Source of the DNA: Sphingomonas sp. PR090111-T3T-6A
GTDB taxonomy: Bacteria > Pseudomonadota > Alphaproteobacteria > Sphingomonadales > Sphingomonadaceae
Direction of reading: 5' to 3'
DNA length: 64,000 bases
Assembly (NCBI RefSeq): GCF_000383095.1
Contig: NZ_AORL01000021.1
Span: forward strand, 62,001 to 126,000
Every line of letters starts with the position of its first letter. The first letter of the stretch is position 1. Below, in pieces: positions 18,500-26,280 of this stretch. A program made the translations under genes and the position numbers. Below the pieces are notes generated by a model, which saw nothing but the letters and a program-made list of their open reading frames with translations, was not told the DNA's origin and did no database searches.

Positions 18500-18757
18500 A
18501 TGAAGCCCTATCTCATCTCGCTTGCCGTCGGCCTGCTCGTCGGCGCCATCTACAATCTGCTCGGCGTGAAATCCCCGGCGCCACCGACGATCGCGCTGAT
18601 CGGCCTGCTCGGCATGCTGATCGGCGAACAGATCATCCCCGTCGCGAAGCGCATCGTCACCGGGCAGCCGGTGCTGTCCTTCGTGAAGAACGAATGCGCT
18701 CCGAGCATCCTCGGCCCCCAGGCCGCACCGAAATCCCCGAAACAGGAAGATGCGTGA
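18500..18757 (+). CDS. XapX domain membrane protein
   Basis: An 85-residue protein with two hydrophobic segments, PYLISLAVGLLVGAIYNLL and PPTIALIGLLGMLIGEQII, separated by GVKSPAP. This is the XapX (DUF1427) pattern, a small membrane protein family of unknown function usually beside hydrolases. A charged C-terminal tail (KNECAPSILGPQAAPKSP) faces one side. It starts 64 bases after the cysteine hydrolase and its end nearly meets the amidohydrolase, so it is the first gene past the terminator in the operon. Confidence 0.82.
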   Translation: MKPYLISLAVGLLVGAIYNLLGVKSPAPPTIALIGLLGMLIGEQIIPVAKRIVTGQPVLSFVKNECAPSILGPQAAPKSPKQEDA

Positions 18758-18764
18758 GGCAGCC

Positions 18765-20612
18765 ATGACCGATCTCATCATCAGCAACGCCAAAATAACG
18801 ACCCTGGACCGGGAGAAGCCGGTGGCGGAGGCGGTCGCCGTCCGCGATGGCCTGATCCTCGCGGTGGGCGAGGAGGCGGAGGTCCGCGCCGCGGCGGGGC
18901 CGGACGCGACCGTGATCGATGCGGGCGGGCGCCGCCTGATCCCCGGCCTGATCGACAGCCACACCCACATCATCCGGGGCGGGCTCAACTATAATATGGA
19001 GCTGCGCTGGGATGGCGTGCCGAGCCTCGCCGAGGCGATGGCGATGCTGAGGAGGCAGGTCCAGAACACGCCGGCACCGCAATGGGTGCGCGTGGTGGGC
19101 GGCTTCACCGAGCATCAGTTCGCCGAGAGGCGCCTGCCGACCATCGACGAACTCAATGCGGCTGCGCCGGACACGCCCGTCTTCATCCTCCACCTCTATG
19201 ACCGTGCGCTGCTCAACGCGGCCGCGCTCCGGGTGGTGGGCTACACGAAGGACACGCCCAACCCGCCCGGCGGCGAGATCGTGCGTGACGCCGCCGGCAA
19301 CCCGACCGGGCTGCTGCTCGCCCAGCCCAACGCCACCATCCTCTATGCGACGCTCGCCAAGGGGCCGAAGCTCCCACCCGACTATCAGGCCAACTCAACC
19401 CGCCACTTCATGCGCGAGCTGAACGGCCTCGGTGTCACCAGCGTGGTCGATGCCGGCGGCGGATTCCAGAATTATCCGGACGATTATCAGATCATCGAGC
19501 AGCTCCATCAGGCTGGCGAGATGACGGTGCGCATCGCCTACAACCTCTTCACCCAGAAGCCGAAGGAGGAGCTGTCCGACTTCGCGGGCTGGGCGAAGAC
19601 GGTGAAGCCGGGGGACGGCGACAATCTCTATCGCCACAATGGCGCGGGCGAGATGCTGGTCTATTCGGCCGCCGACTTCGAGGATTTCCGGGTCGCCCGG
19701 CCCGACATGCCGGCCAGCATGGAGACCGACCTCGAACCGGTCGTCCGCCTGCTCGCCGAGAACCGCTGGCCGTGGCGGATGCACGCCACCTATGACGAGA
19801 CGATCGGCCGCGCGCTCGACGTGTTCGAGAAGGTGAACAGGGACGTGCCCTTCGACGGCCTGCACTGGTTCTTCGACCATGCCGAGACGATCTCCGAGCG
19901 CAACATCGACCGGATCGCAGCGCTCGGCGGCGGCATCGCGGTTCAGCATCGCATGGCCTATCAGGGCGAGTATTTCGTCGAGCGATACGGCTCCAAGGCG
20001 GCCGAGGCGACCCCGCCGATCAGGAAGATGATGGCGGCCGGCCTTCCCGTCGGCGGCGGCACCGACGCCACCCGCGTGGCGAGCTACAATCCGTGGGTTT
20101 CGCTTTCCTGGCTGGTGACGTCGAAGACGGTGGGCGGCTTGCGCCTCTATCCGCAAGCCAACCGGCTGGACCGAGAGACGGCGCTCCGCCTGTGGACCGA
20201 GGCCAACACCTGGTTCTCGAACGAGCAGGGCAAGAAGGGGCAGATCAAGGCCGGCCAGCTCGCCGACCTCGTGCTCCTCTCGGACGATTATTTCGGCGTG
20301 CCCGAGGACGAGATCGTCCACATCCGCTCGGTGCTGACCCTGCTCGGTGGCAAGGTGGTGCACGGCGACGGCGACTATGCGCCGCTCGCGCCGCGGCTTC
20401 CCAGGCCGATGCCGGACTGGTCCCCGGTGGCGACCTTCGGCGGCTATCATCAGGCCCCGGTCGCCCGCGCGAAGCTGGCGTCGGCCTGCGGCTGTCATTC
20501 CGGCTGCTCGGTCCATGGCCATGACCATGCCGCCGCGCTCGGCGCCAATGTCCCGGCCAGCGACGTGCAGAGCTTCTGGGGGGCGCTTGGTTGCGGCTGC
20601 TGGGCCGTCTGA
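18765..20612 (+). CDS. Amidohydrolase (YtcJ-like) with Cys/His-rich C-terminal tail
   Basis: A 615-residue amidohydrolase-3 family protein. IPGLIDSHTHIIRGG gives the first two metal histidines, HWFFDHAETIS and RMHATYDETIG later ligands, and GLPVGGGTDATR the conserved aspartate, so a metal site of the usual kind is present. The last 44 residues are unusual: CGCHSGCSVHGHDH, then SFWGALGCGCWAV at the very end, with six cysteines and four histidines. I chose the ATG at 18765 (GAGGC five bases upstream); the ATG at 18750 overlaps the XapX gene. Likely hydrolyses an amide or similar bond of a compound imported by the cluster's porin (inference). Confidence 0.86.
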   Translation: MTDLIISNAKITTLDREKPVAEAVAVRDGLILAVGEEAEVRAAAGPDATVIDAGGRRLIPGLIDSHTHIIRGGLNYNMELRWDGVPSLAEAMAMLRRQVQNTPAPQWVRVVGGFTEHQFAERRLPTIDELNAAAPDTPVFILHLYDRALLNAAALRVVGYTKDTPNPPGGEIVRDAAGNPTGLLLAQPNATILYATLAKGPKLPPDYQANSTRHFMRELNGLGVTSVVDAGGGFQNYPDDYQIIEQLHQAGEMTVRIAYNLFTQKPKEELSDFAGWAKTVKPGDGDNLYRHNGAGEMLVYSAADFEDFRVARPDMPASMETDLEPVVRLLAENRWPWRMHATYDETIGRALDVFEKVNRDVPFDGLHWFFDHAETISERNIDRIAALGGGIAVQHRMAYQGEYFVERYGSKAAEATPPIRKMMAAGLPVGGGTDATRVASYNPWVSLSWLVTSKTVGGLRLYPQANRLDRETALRLWTEANTWFSNEQGKKGQIKAGQLADLVLLSDDYFGVPEDEIVHIRSVLTLLGGKVVHGDGDYAPLAPRLPRPMPDWSPVATFGGYHQAPVARAKLASACGCHSGCSVHGHDHAAALGANVPASDVQSFWGALGCGCWAV

Positions 20613-20656
20613 CACATCCAATCCTTTCCGATCCCATTCGACCAAGGAAAAACCAT

Positions 20657-21574
20657 ATGGCCACCATCAAAGCCTTGATCGCCGCCGGCCTGATCGGCCT
20701 TGCCGCAGGCCCCGTCGCGGCGCCTGCCTTCGCCAAGGCGGCGCAGGCCGTTCCCGCTGCCGGCGACTATTCGGTCGGCCCGCAGTACGACACGACCCAC
20801 GTCTATGTGGACGCGGCCGACTTCGACAAGTTCGTGGCGAGCTTTGTCGCCACCTTCGGCGGCACCACGAGCAAGCAGGGCGTCTTCCAGGTGACGCCGA
20901 CGACGAGCCAGACCATGTCCCAGCTTGCATTGACGCCGGTGGGCACGGTTTCGGTGTTCGGCTTCAAGACGCCGATCCCTTATCCGTTCGGCGCGGAGCG
21001 GACCGGCTATCTCGTCACCGACATGGATGCCGCGGTCGCCTCGGCTGTGAAGAATGGCGCGACGCGGCTTATCACCACCTTCCCCGATCCGATCGGCCGC
21101 GACGTCGTCGTGCAATGGCCGGGCGGCGTGAACATGCAGCTCTACTGGCACACCACCAAGCCCAACTATACGCCGCTGACGACGGTGCCGGAGAACCGCG
21201 TCTATCTGACGGCGGACGCCGCCGATGCCTTCATCCGCCACTGGGTCGCCTTCTCGCACGGGCGGATCGTCTCGGACGACAAGGCGGCGCCGGGCGTGGA
21301 GGTCGGCCAGCCCGGCAAGAGCATCCGCCGGGTCCGGATCACATCGGGTTATGGCAAGCTCACCGTGCTCGTCTCCGACGGCCAGCTTCCCTGGCCCTAT
21401 GGCCGCGACATGACCGGCTATGAGGTGGCCGACCTTGCGGCGACGCTGGACAAGGCCAGGGCCGCTGGCGTCGAGGCGCTGGTGCCGGCCTATGACGCGG
21501 GCGATCGCAAGGCCGCGATCCTGCGCTTCCCCGGCGGCTATATCGCCGAGGTGCACCAGGCGACGGCGAAATGA
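20657..21574 (+). CDS. Secreted VOC (glyoxalase-like) protein
   Basis: A 305-residue protein with a signal peptide (LIAAGLIGLAAGPVAAPAFA, cleavage about residue 26) and two vicinal-oxygen-chelate repeats: THVYVDAADFDKFVASF...GYLVTDMDAAVASAVKNGA...QLYWHT and VYLTADAADAFIRHWVAF...MTGYEVADLAATLDKA...GGYIAEVH. Metal-ligand positions are only partly kept. Periplasmic VOC proteins are uncommon; the role is unknown. AAGGAAAA precedes the ATG. Ends inside the start of the DoxX gene (ATGA), so it is firmly in this operon. Confidence 0.8.
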   Translation: MATIKALIAAGLIGLAAGPVAAPAFAKAAQAVPAAGDYSVGPQYDTTHVYVDAADFDKFVASFVATFGGTTSKQGVFQVTPTTSQTMSQLALTPVGTVSVFGFKTPIPYPFGAERTGYLVTDMDAAVASAVKNGATRLITTFPDPIGRDVVVQWPGGVNMQLYWHTTKPNYTPLTTVPENRVYLTADAADAFIRHWVAFSHGRIVSDDKAAPGVEVGQPGKSIRRVRITSGYGKLTVLVSDGQLPWPYGRDMTGYEVADLAATLDKARAAGVEALVPAYDAGDRKAAILRFPGGYIAEVHQATAK

Positions 21575-22017
21575 ACCCGGAACGTGTCGGAGAGCGGGAC
21601 CCGCGCTTCGTCGACGCCATCCTCGACTGGCGCTGGACGGGCTTCTTCGCTCGGCTGGCGCTGGTCGGCGCCTACCTTCTGGGCGGGATCGTCAAGCTCT
21701 CGGACTTGCCCGCCGCGATCGCCGAGCAGGCGCACTTCGGCATGCACCCGCCCGCGCTTTGGGCGGCGCTCACCATCGCCATCGAACTGATCGGGCCGCT
21801 GCTCATCCTCACGGGCCGTTTCGTATGGCTGGGAGCCGGGATGCTCGGCGTGTTCACGGCGATGGCCGCGTTTACCGCCAATGCCTTCTGGACGATGCAG
21901 GGGCAGGAACGGTTCGCGGCGACCAACGCCTTCTTCGAGCATCTCGGCCTTGTCGGCGGTTTCGTGCTCGCCGCCATCCTCGCGGAGCATGACCAACGCA
22001 GGAAGCGCGCAGGCTGA
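21571..22017 (+). CDS. DoxX-like membrane protein
   Basis: A 148-residue membrane protein with four predicted helices (FFARLALVGAYLLGGIVKLSD, ALTIAIELIGPLLILTG, GVFTAMAAFTANAFW, HLGLVGGFVLAAILA). The helix layout and the lysine at the end of helix 1 resemble DoxX/DoxD proteins. Overlaps the secreted VOC gene by four bases. It is the second DoxX-type protein in the window; no enzyme activity can be assigned. Confidence 0.78.
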   Translation: MNPERVGERDPRFVDAILDWRWTGFFARLALVGAYLLGGIVKLSDLPAAIAEQAHFGMHPPALWAALTIAIELIGPLLILTGRFVWLGAGMLGVFTAMAAFTANAFWTMQGQERFAATNAFFEHLGLVGGFVLAAILAEHDQRRKRAG

Positions 22018-22035
22018 ATGCGCAAGGGAGAAGAC

Positions 22036-22725
22036 ATGACATCCGGACAAGGCCCCCATGCCAAGGCGATCGTCTTCCTCCTGCTGGTGCTTTCGGCCAC
22101 GACCGGACTAGTCGATGCGGCGAGCGTGCTGGGCCTGGGCAAGGTGTTCACCGCCAACATGACCGGCAACATCGTTTTCCTGGGCTTCGCGCTGGCCGGA
22201 ACGCCCGGCTTCTCCTGGCCGCTCTATGTCGTGGCGCTGCTCTTCTTCATGGGCGGAGCCGGCGCCGGTGGCCGCATATGCAAGGTGCAGGCGCCCCTTG
22301 GGCGAAGGCGGTGGCTGCTCTGGGCGGGCACCATAGAGGCGATCCTGTTCGGCCTCGCCGCCGCCTGCGCGCTGGCGAGCGGTCGCTCCCCGGCCGAAAT
22401 CGTGGTGATGGCGATGATCGCGCTTACGGCCGCGGCCATGGGCTTCCGCAACGCGACGGTTCGCCAGCTTAAGGTGGCGGACCTCACCACCACCGTTCTG
22501 ACGCTCACCATCACGGGGCTCGCCGCCGATTCCACGGTCGCGAGTGGTGGCGGCAATCCCAATCTCGGGCGTCGCTTCGGCGCGGTATTGGCCATCCTGC
22601 TGGGGGCGCTGGCTGGCGCCCTGCTGGTGCTGCACACGGGGCTTGCGCTGCCGCTGGCGCTGGCCGGGCTCATCACATTCGTCGCCACGGTGGCGCTGGC
22701 CAACGACCTGCCGGCGCAAGGCTGA
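22036..22725 (+). CDS. DUF1275 (YoaK-like) membrane protein
   Basis: A 229-residue protein with six hydrophobic segments. TTGLVDAASVLGLGKVFTAN, MTGNIVFLGFALAG and MGFRNATVRQLKVADLTTTVLT are signatures of DUF1275, a family of putative permeases without an assigned substrate. AAGGGAG precedes the ATG at 22036; an ATG at 22018 overlapping the DoxX stop is less well placed. Lies in series between the DoxX protein and the outer-membrane porin, suggesting an inner-membrane transport partner. Confidence 0.82.
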   Translation: MTSGQGPHAKAIVFLLLVLSATTGLVDAASVLGLGKVFTANMTGNIVFLGFALAGTPGFSWPLYVVALLFFMGGAGAGGRICKVQAPLGRRRWLLWAGTIEAILFGLAAACALASGRSPAEIVVMAMIALTAAAMGFRNATVRQLKVADLTTTVLTLTITGLAADSTVASGGGNPNLGRRFGAVLAILLGALAGALLVLHTGLALPLALAGLITFVATVALANDLPAQG

Positions 22726-22736
22726 AAGGCTTGACG

Positions 22737-24155
22737 GTGCGCGCGCTCCCCTGGCTGCTTTCGGCCGCCGGGCTCGCCGGTCTTTCCGCACCCGCCATGG
22801 CGGAGGACGGCGAGCCGCCGGCCTCGCCGGTTGAGGCGCCCCCCGCACGGCCGGCAATCATGATGAACCGCTGGCAGGAGGACTGGTCGGTGCTCGCGGA
22901 CCCGGCGCTTCGCACGCAGCCGTTCGATGGCCTCAAATACATCCCTCTGTCGGCTGCGGACCCGAAGACCTTTCTCTCGTTCGGCGGAAGCGTGCGGGAG
23001 CGGTTCGAGACCAACGATGCGCCCGGCTTCCATACCATTCCGGGCCGCGCGGACAGCTATGTGATCAGCCGGCTCGAAGCCCATGCCGATCTTCGTTCCG
23101 GGCCGGTGCAGGTCTTCGTCCAGTTCCAGAGCGATTTCGCGCCCGGCAAGAGGATCAAGGCGCCGGTGGACAGCGACCGGCTGGATCTGGAGCAGGGCTT
23201 CGTCGCCCTTACCGAGCCTGTCGGGTCCGGCACGCTCAAGCTCCGTCTCGGCCGCCAGCAGTTTGCCTTCGACATACAGCGCTTCGTCTCGGTGCGTGAC
23301 GGGCCCAATGTCCGGCAGTCCTTCGATGCCGCCTGGGCGGATTACGAGATCGGCCCGTGGCGTCTGATCGGCTATTACACCCAGCCGGTCGTCAATCGTG
23401 ACGACCACCCCTTCGACGATACGAGTTCGGGCGGCAACCGCTTCTATGGCGTCCGCGTCGAGCGGCATGTGCTGGGCAATAATGAGCTTTCCGCATACTG
23501 GTCCCGTTTTACCAACGATCGTGCGAGCTTTCTCGTGGCCACAGGCCATGAACGGCGCGACGTGTGGGACGTTCGCTTTGCCGGCAAGACCGGCCGGCTC
23601 GACTGGGACACCGAAGCCATGGCGCAGACCGGCCACGTCGGTCCGCAACGAGTGCATGCCTGGGGCATGGGCAGCAAGGCCGGCTACAGCTTCTTCGCAA
23701 CCCCATTGAAGCCCCGGCTCGGAATTCAGATCGACGCCGCCTCCGGCGACCGCCACCGTGAAGACGGCACGCTCGGCACCTTCAACCCGCTTTTCCCCAA
23801 TGGCATCTATCTTAATCTCGCGGGCTATACCGGCTACGCCAACGTCCTGCATGTGAAGCCTTCGGTCACCGTGAGCCCCAGCTCCCGCCTCACGCTGCTG
23901 GGCGCGGTCGCTGCGCAATGGCGTGTGACGACGCAGGATGCGGTCTACACCCAGCCCAATGTGCCCGTGCCACGCACCAGCGGCACAGGCCGCCACTGGA
24001 CGGGCGCCTATGGTCAGTTCCGCGCCGACTGGAAAGCGAACGCCAACATCGCTGCCGCCATCGAAGCCGTACATTATGATGTCGGAAGCACCCTGCGCAG
24101 CGCCGGTGCCAGCAACAGCAATTATCTTGGAGTGGAACTCAAATGCTCGTGGTGA
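22737..24155 (+). CDS. Outer-membrane porin, alginate-export family
   Basis: About 472 residues with a signal peptide (PWLLSAAGLAGLSAPAMA) and a beta-barrel of alternating hydrophobic/aromatic strands ending in YLGVELKCSW. FLSFGGSVRERFETNDAPGF, LEAHADLRSGPVQVFVQFQS, LRLGRQQFAFDIQRFVSVRDGPNVRQSFD are family features. AAAGG is suitably spaced from the GTG at 22737; a TTG at 22731 is an alternative. Last gene of the cluster, it would let the cluster's substrate into the periplasm; despite the family name there is no evidence for alginate. Confidence 0.84.
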   Translation: MRALPWLLSAAGLAGLSAPAMAEDGEPPASPVEAPPARPAIMMNRWQEDWSVLADPALRTQPFDGLKYIPLSAADPKTFLSFGGSVRERFETNDAPGFHTIPGRADSYVISRLEAHADLRSGPVQVFVQFQSDFAPGKRIKAPVDSDRLDLEQGFVALTEPVGSGTLKLRLGRQQFAFDIQRFVSVRDGPNVRQSFDAAWADYEIGPWRLIGYYTQPVVNRDDHPFDDTSSGGNRFYGVRVERHVLGNNELSAYWSRFTNDRASFLVATGHERRDVWDVRFAGKTGRLDWDTEAMAQTGHVGPQRVHAWGMGSKAGYSFFATPLKPRLGIQIDAASGDRHREDGTLGTFNPLFPNGIYLNLAGYTGYANVLHVKPSVTVSPSSRLTLLGAVAAQWRVTTQDAVYTQPNVPVPRTSGTGRHWTGAYGQFRADWKANANIAAAIEAVHYDVGSTLRSAGASNSNYLGVELKCSW

Positions 24156-24573
24156 GGGCGTGGGGCGTAACCGCTGCCTGCGGCGGCGCGGAGAAGCGGC
24201 GCCGATATTCGGATGGCGTCAGGCCCACGATGGCGTGGAATACGCGCCGGAACCCCCGCACGTCATGATATCCGACGCTCGTGGCGATGACGTCGACGGA
24301 CTGTCGCGAGAATTCGAGCATCTCGCGTGCCCGGCTGATGCGGAGGCGTTGCTGATACTCGGTCGGCTTCATGCCGGTGGCCCTGACGAAACGTCGCAGG
24401 AGCGTGCGCGGCTCCAGTCCCGCATGGCAGGCAATGTCCGCGACGGAGACCGCGCGATTGCGCTGCATGGACAGCCATTGCTGGGCCTTGAGGATGGCGT
24501 CGTCGCCATGCTTGGTCCGCGGTTCGAAGCCGCTGTAGAAGCGCTGCTCGCGACCGGGCGACGGCCTGCATCT
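24139..24573 (-). pseudogene. GlxA-type AraC regulator, C-terminal remnant
   Basis: The minus-strand frame from 24573 (just inside a TAG) to 24139 encodes the linker and the paired helix-turn-helix domain of a GlxA-type regulator: FEPRTKHGDDAILKAQQWL leads into VSVADIACHAGLEPRTLLRRFVR and QSVDVIATSVGYHDVRGFRRVFH, ending GLTPSEYRRRF. The DJ-1/PfpI-like domain of about 180-200 residues that should precede it is gone; the dienelactone hydrolase gene begins 35 bases upstream. An ATG at 24468 could still give a 109-residue free DNA-binding domain. The 3' end overlaps the porin gene by 17 bases. Confidence 0.65.
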
Positions 24574-24607
24574 CTAAGCTGTTTCTCAACAATGATCGGA
24601 GGACAGT

Positions 24608-25318
24608 ATGGACCAGAAGATGGACATATCAACGGAAGGCGGAGAATTCGCCGCCTATGTCGCAAGACCTGCCAGCCTCCCCGCGCCGGCGGTGGTCGTC
24701 CTCCAGGAGATATTCGGCGTCAACGAGGATATCCGGCAGACCTGCCGGGAATTGGCGGCGAAAGGGTTCATCGCGATTGCGCCGGATCTGTTCTGGCGGC
24801 AGGCGCGCGACGTCGATCTCAACAGCTGGTCGGACGAGGAGTGGAAACAGGGACTGGCGCTCTACAAGGCCTATGATCGCGATATCGGCGTGCGGGATAT
24901 CGTCGCCACCATCGCGGCCGCGAGACGGTTGGAAGGGGCCAGCGGCAAGGTGGCTGTGATGGGCTTCTGCCTCGGCGGGCTGATGACCTTCCTGATCGCG
25001 GCCCGTCATGGGGTTGACGCCGCCGTCGCCTATCACGGCGCAGACACCGAGCGATATCTCGGCGAGGCACCGGCGATCACCGCGCCGCTGTTGATGCACC
25101 TTGCCGAGGAGGACGAGTTCATCGGAAAGGACGCCCAGGCACAGATCAAGGCAGCGCTCGCGGACGTGCCGAGCGCGACGGTCTACAGCTATCCGGGGCA
25201 AAACCATGCCTTCGCGCGCCACACCGGGCTCCACTACAACGCAGAGGCCGCGGCGCTTGCCAACGGGCGGACGGTTTCCTTCCTGGCCGAGCATCTCGGC
25301 CTTCATCGGGAAAGTTGA
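24608..25318 (+). CDS. Dienelactone hydrolase family protein
   Basis: A 236-residue dienelactone hydrolase: E34 in VLQEIFGVNEDIR, the nucleophilic C121 in VMGFCLGGLMTF, D169 in HLAEEDEFIG and H200 in PGQNHAFAR form the complete Cys-Asp-His set with the switching glutamate. Cytosolic. GGAGGA lies just upstream. It is separated from the porin cluster by the broken regulator and followed 64 bases later by a haloperoxidase-like hydrolase. True carboxymethylenebutenolidase activity or a wider esterase role are both possible; no chlorocatechol genes are in the window. Confidence 0.88.
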   Translation: MDQKMDISTEGGEFAAYVARPASLPAPAVVVLQEIFGVNEDIRQTCRELAAKGFIAIAPDLFWRQARDVDLNSWSDEEWKQGLALYKAYDRDIGVRDIVATIAAARRLEGASGKVAVMGFCLGGLMTFLIAARHGVDAAVAYHGADTERYLGEAPAITAPLLMHLAEEDEFIGKDAQAQIKAALADVPSATVYSYPGQNHAFARHTGLHYNAEAAALANGRTVSFLAEHLGLHRES

Positions 25319-25382
25319 TCCGCGTAGGGCAGCCTGCACGAATATCGCTGCTGAAGTTCACCATCGATGAGGAGAAGGCACC

Positions 25383-26219
25383 ATGGCCGACGGCACGTTC
25401 ACCACCAGGGACGGCACGACGATCTTCTACAAGGACTGGGGCCCCAAGGATGCCCAGCCGCTCGTTTTCCATCATGGCTGGCCTCTGAGCGCGGACGATT
25501 GGGACGCGCAGATGATGTTCTTCCTCGCGGAAGGCTATCGTGTGATCGCGCATGACCGGCGAGGCCACGGCCGCTCCAGCCAGACCGACACCGGCAACGA
25601 GATGGATACCTACGCGGCAGACGTCATCCAGCTGGCCGCGACGCTGGATCTTCGGAACGCCGTTCATATCGGCCACTCCACCGGCGGTGGTGAGGTGGCC
25701 CGCTATGTCGCGCGCGCCGAGCCGGGCCGCGTCGCCAAGGCGGTGCTCATCGGCGCCGTGCCGCCGCTCATGCTCAAGACCGAAGCCAATCCGGGCGGCC
25801 TGCCGATCGAGGTGTTCGACGGCTTCCGTGCGGCGCAAGTCGCCAACCGCGCGCAATTCTTCCTCGATGTGCCGAGCGGGCCCTTCTACGGCTTCAACCG
25901 CGAGGGGGCGGCCGTGAGCGAGGGCGTCATCCGGAACTGGTGGCGGCAGGGCATGATGGGCGGCACCAAGGCGCATTATGACTGCATCAAGGCCTTCTCC
26001 GAGACCGATTTCACCGACGATCTGAAGGCGATCGAGGTGCCGGTGCTGGTGATGCACGGCACCGATGATCAGATCGTGCCCTATCCTGACTCGGCGCCGC
26101 TCTCTGTGAAGCTGCTGAAGAACGGCACGCTCAAATCCTACGAGGGCTTCCCGCACGGCATGTGCACCACGCATGCCGACGTCATCAACGCCGACCTGCT
26201 GGCCTTCATCCGGGGCTGA
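25383..26219 (+). CDS. Cofactor-free haloperoxidase-like alpha/beta hydrolase
   Basis: A 278-residue protein with the perhydrolase/non-heme chloroperoxidase pattern: [29 protein letters not shown], nucleophile S99 in [15 protein letters not shown], acid D228/D229 in [10 protein letters not shown] and H258 in [12 protein letters not shown]. Such enzymes hydrolyse esters and make peracids in vitro. GAGGAGAAGG provides a strong ribosome-binding site. Probably co-transcribed with the dienelactone hydrolase. Confidence 0.88.
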   Translation: MADGTFTTRDGTTIFYKDWGPKDAQPLVFHHGWPLSADDWDAQMMFFLAEGYRVIAHDRRGHGRSSQTDTGNEMDTYAADVIQLAATLDLRNAVHIGHSTGGGEVARYVARAEPGRVAKAVLIGAVPPLMLKTEANPGGLPIEVFDGFRAAQVANRAQFFLDVPSGPFYGFNREGAAVSEGVIRNWWRQGMMGGTKAHYDCIKAFSETDFTDDLKAIEVPVLVMHGTDDQIVPYPDSAPLSVKLLKNGTLKSYEGFPHGMCTTHADVINADLLAFIRG

Positions 26220-26232
26220 GCGGATGTCTTCG

Positions 26233-26261
26233 ATCGCCGGGCGCCTCCTGTGCCCGGCGAT
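26233..26261. terminator. Inverted repeat between convergent genes
   Basis: ATCGCCGGGC (26233-26242) and GCCCGGCGAT (26252-26261) form a perfect 10-base stem with a 9-base loop, midway between the convergent haloperoxidase and GH2 genes. There is no T-run on either side, so termination is likely but not typical of the intrinsic kind. Confidence 0.45.
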
Positions 26262-26280
26262 TGGGGCGTGCCGGCCTGGG

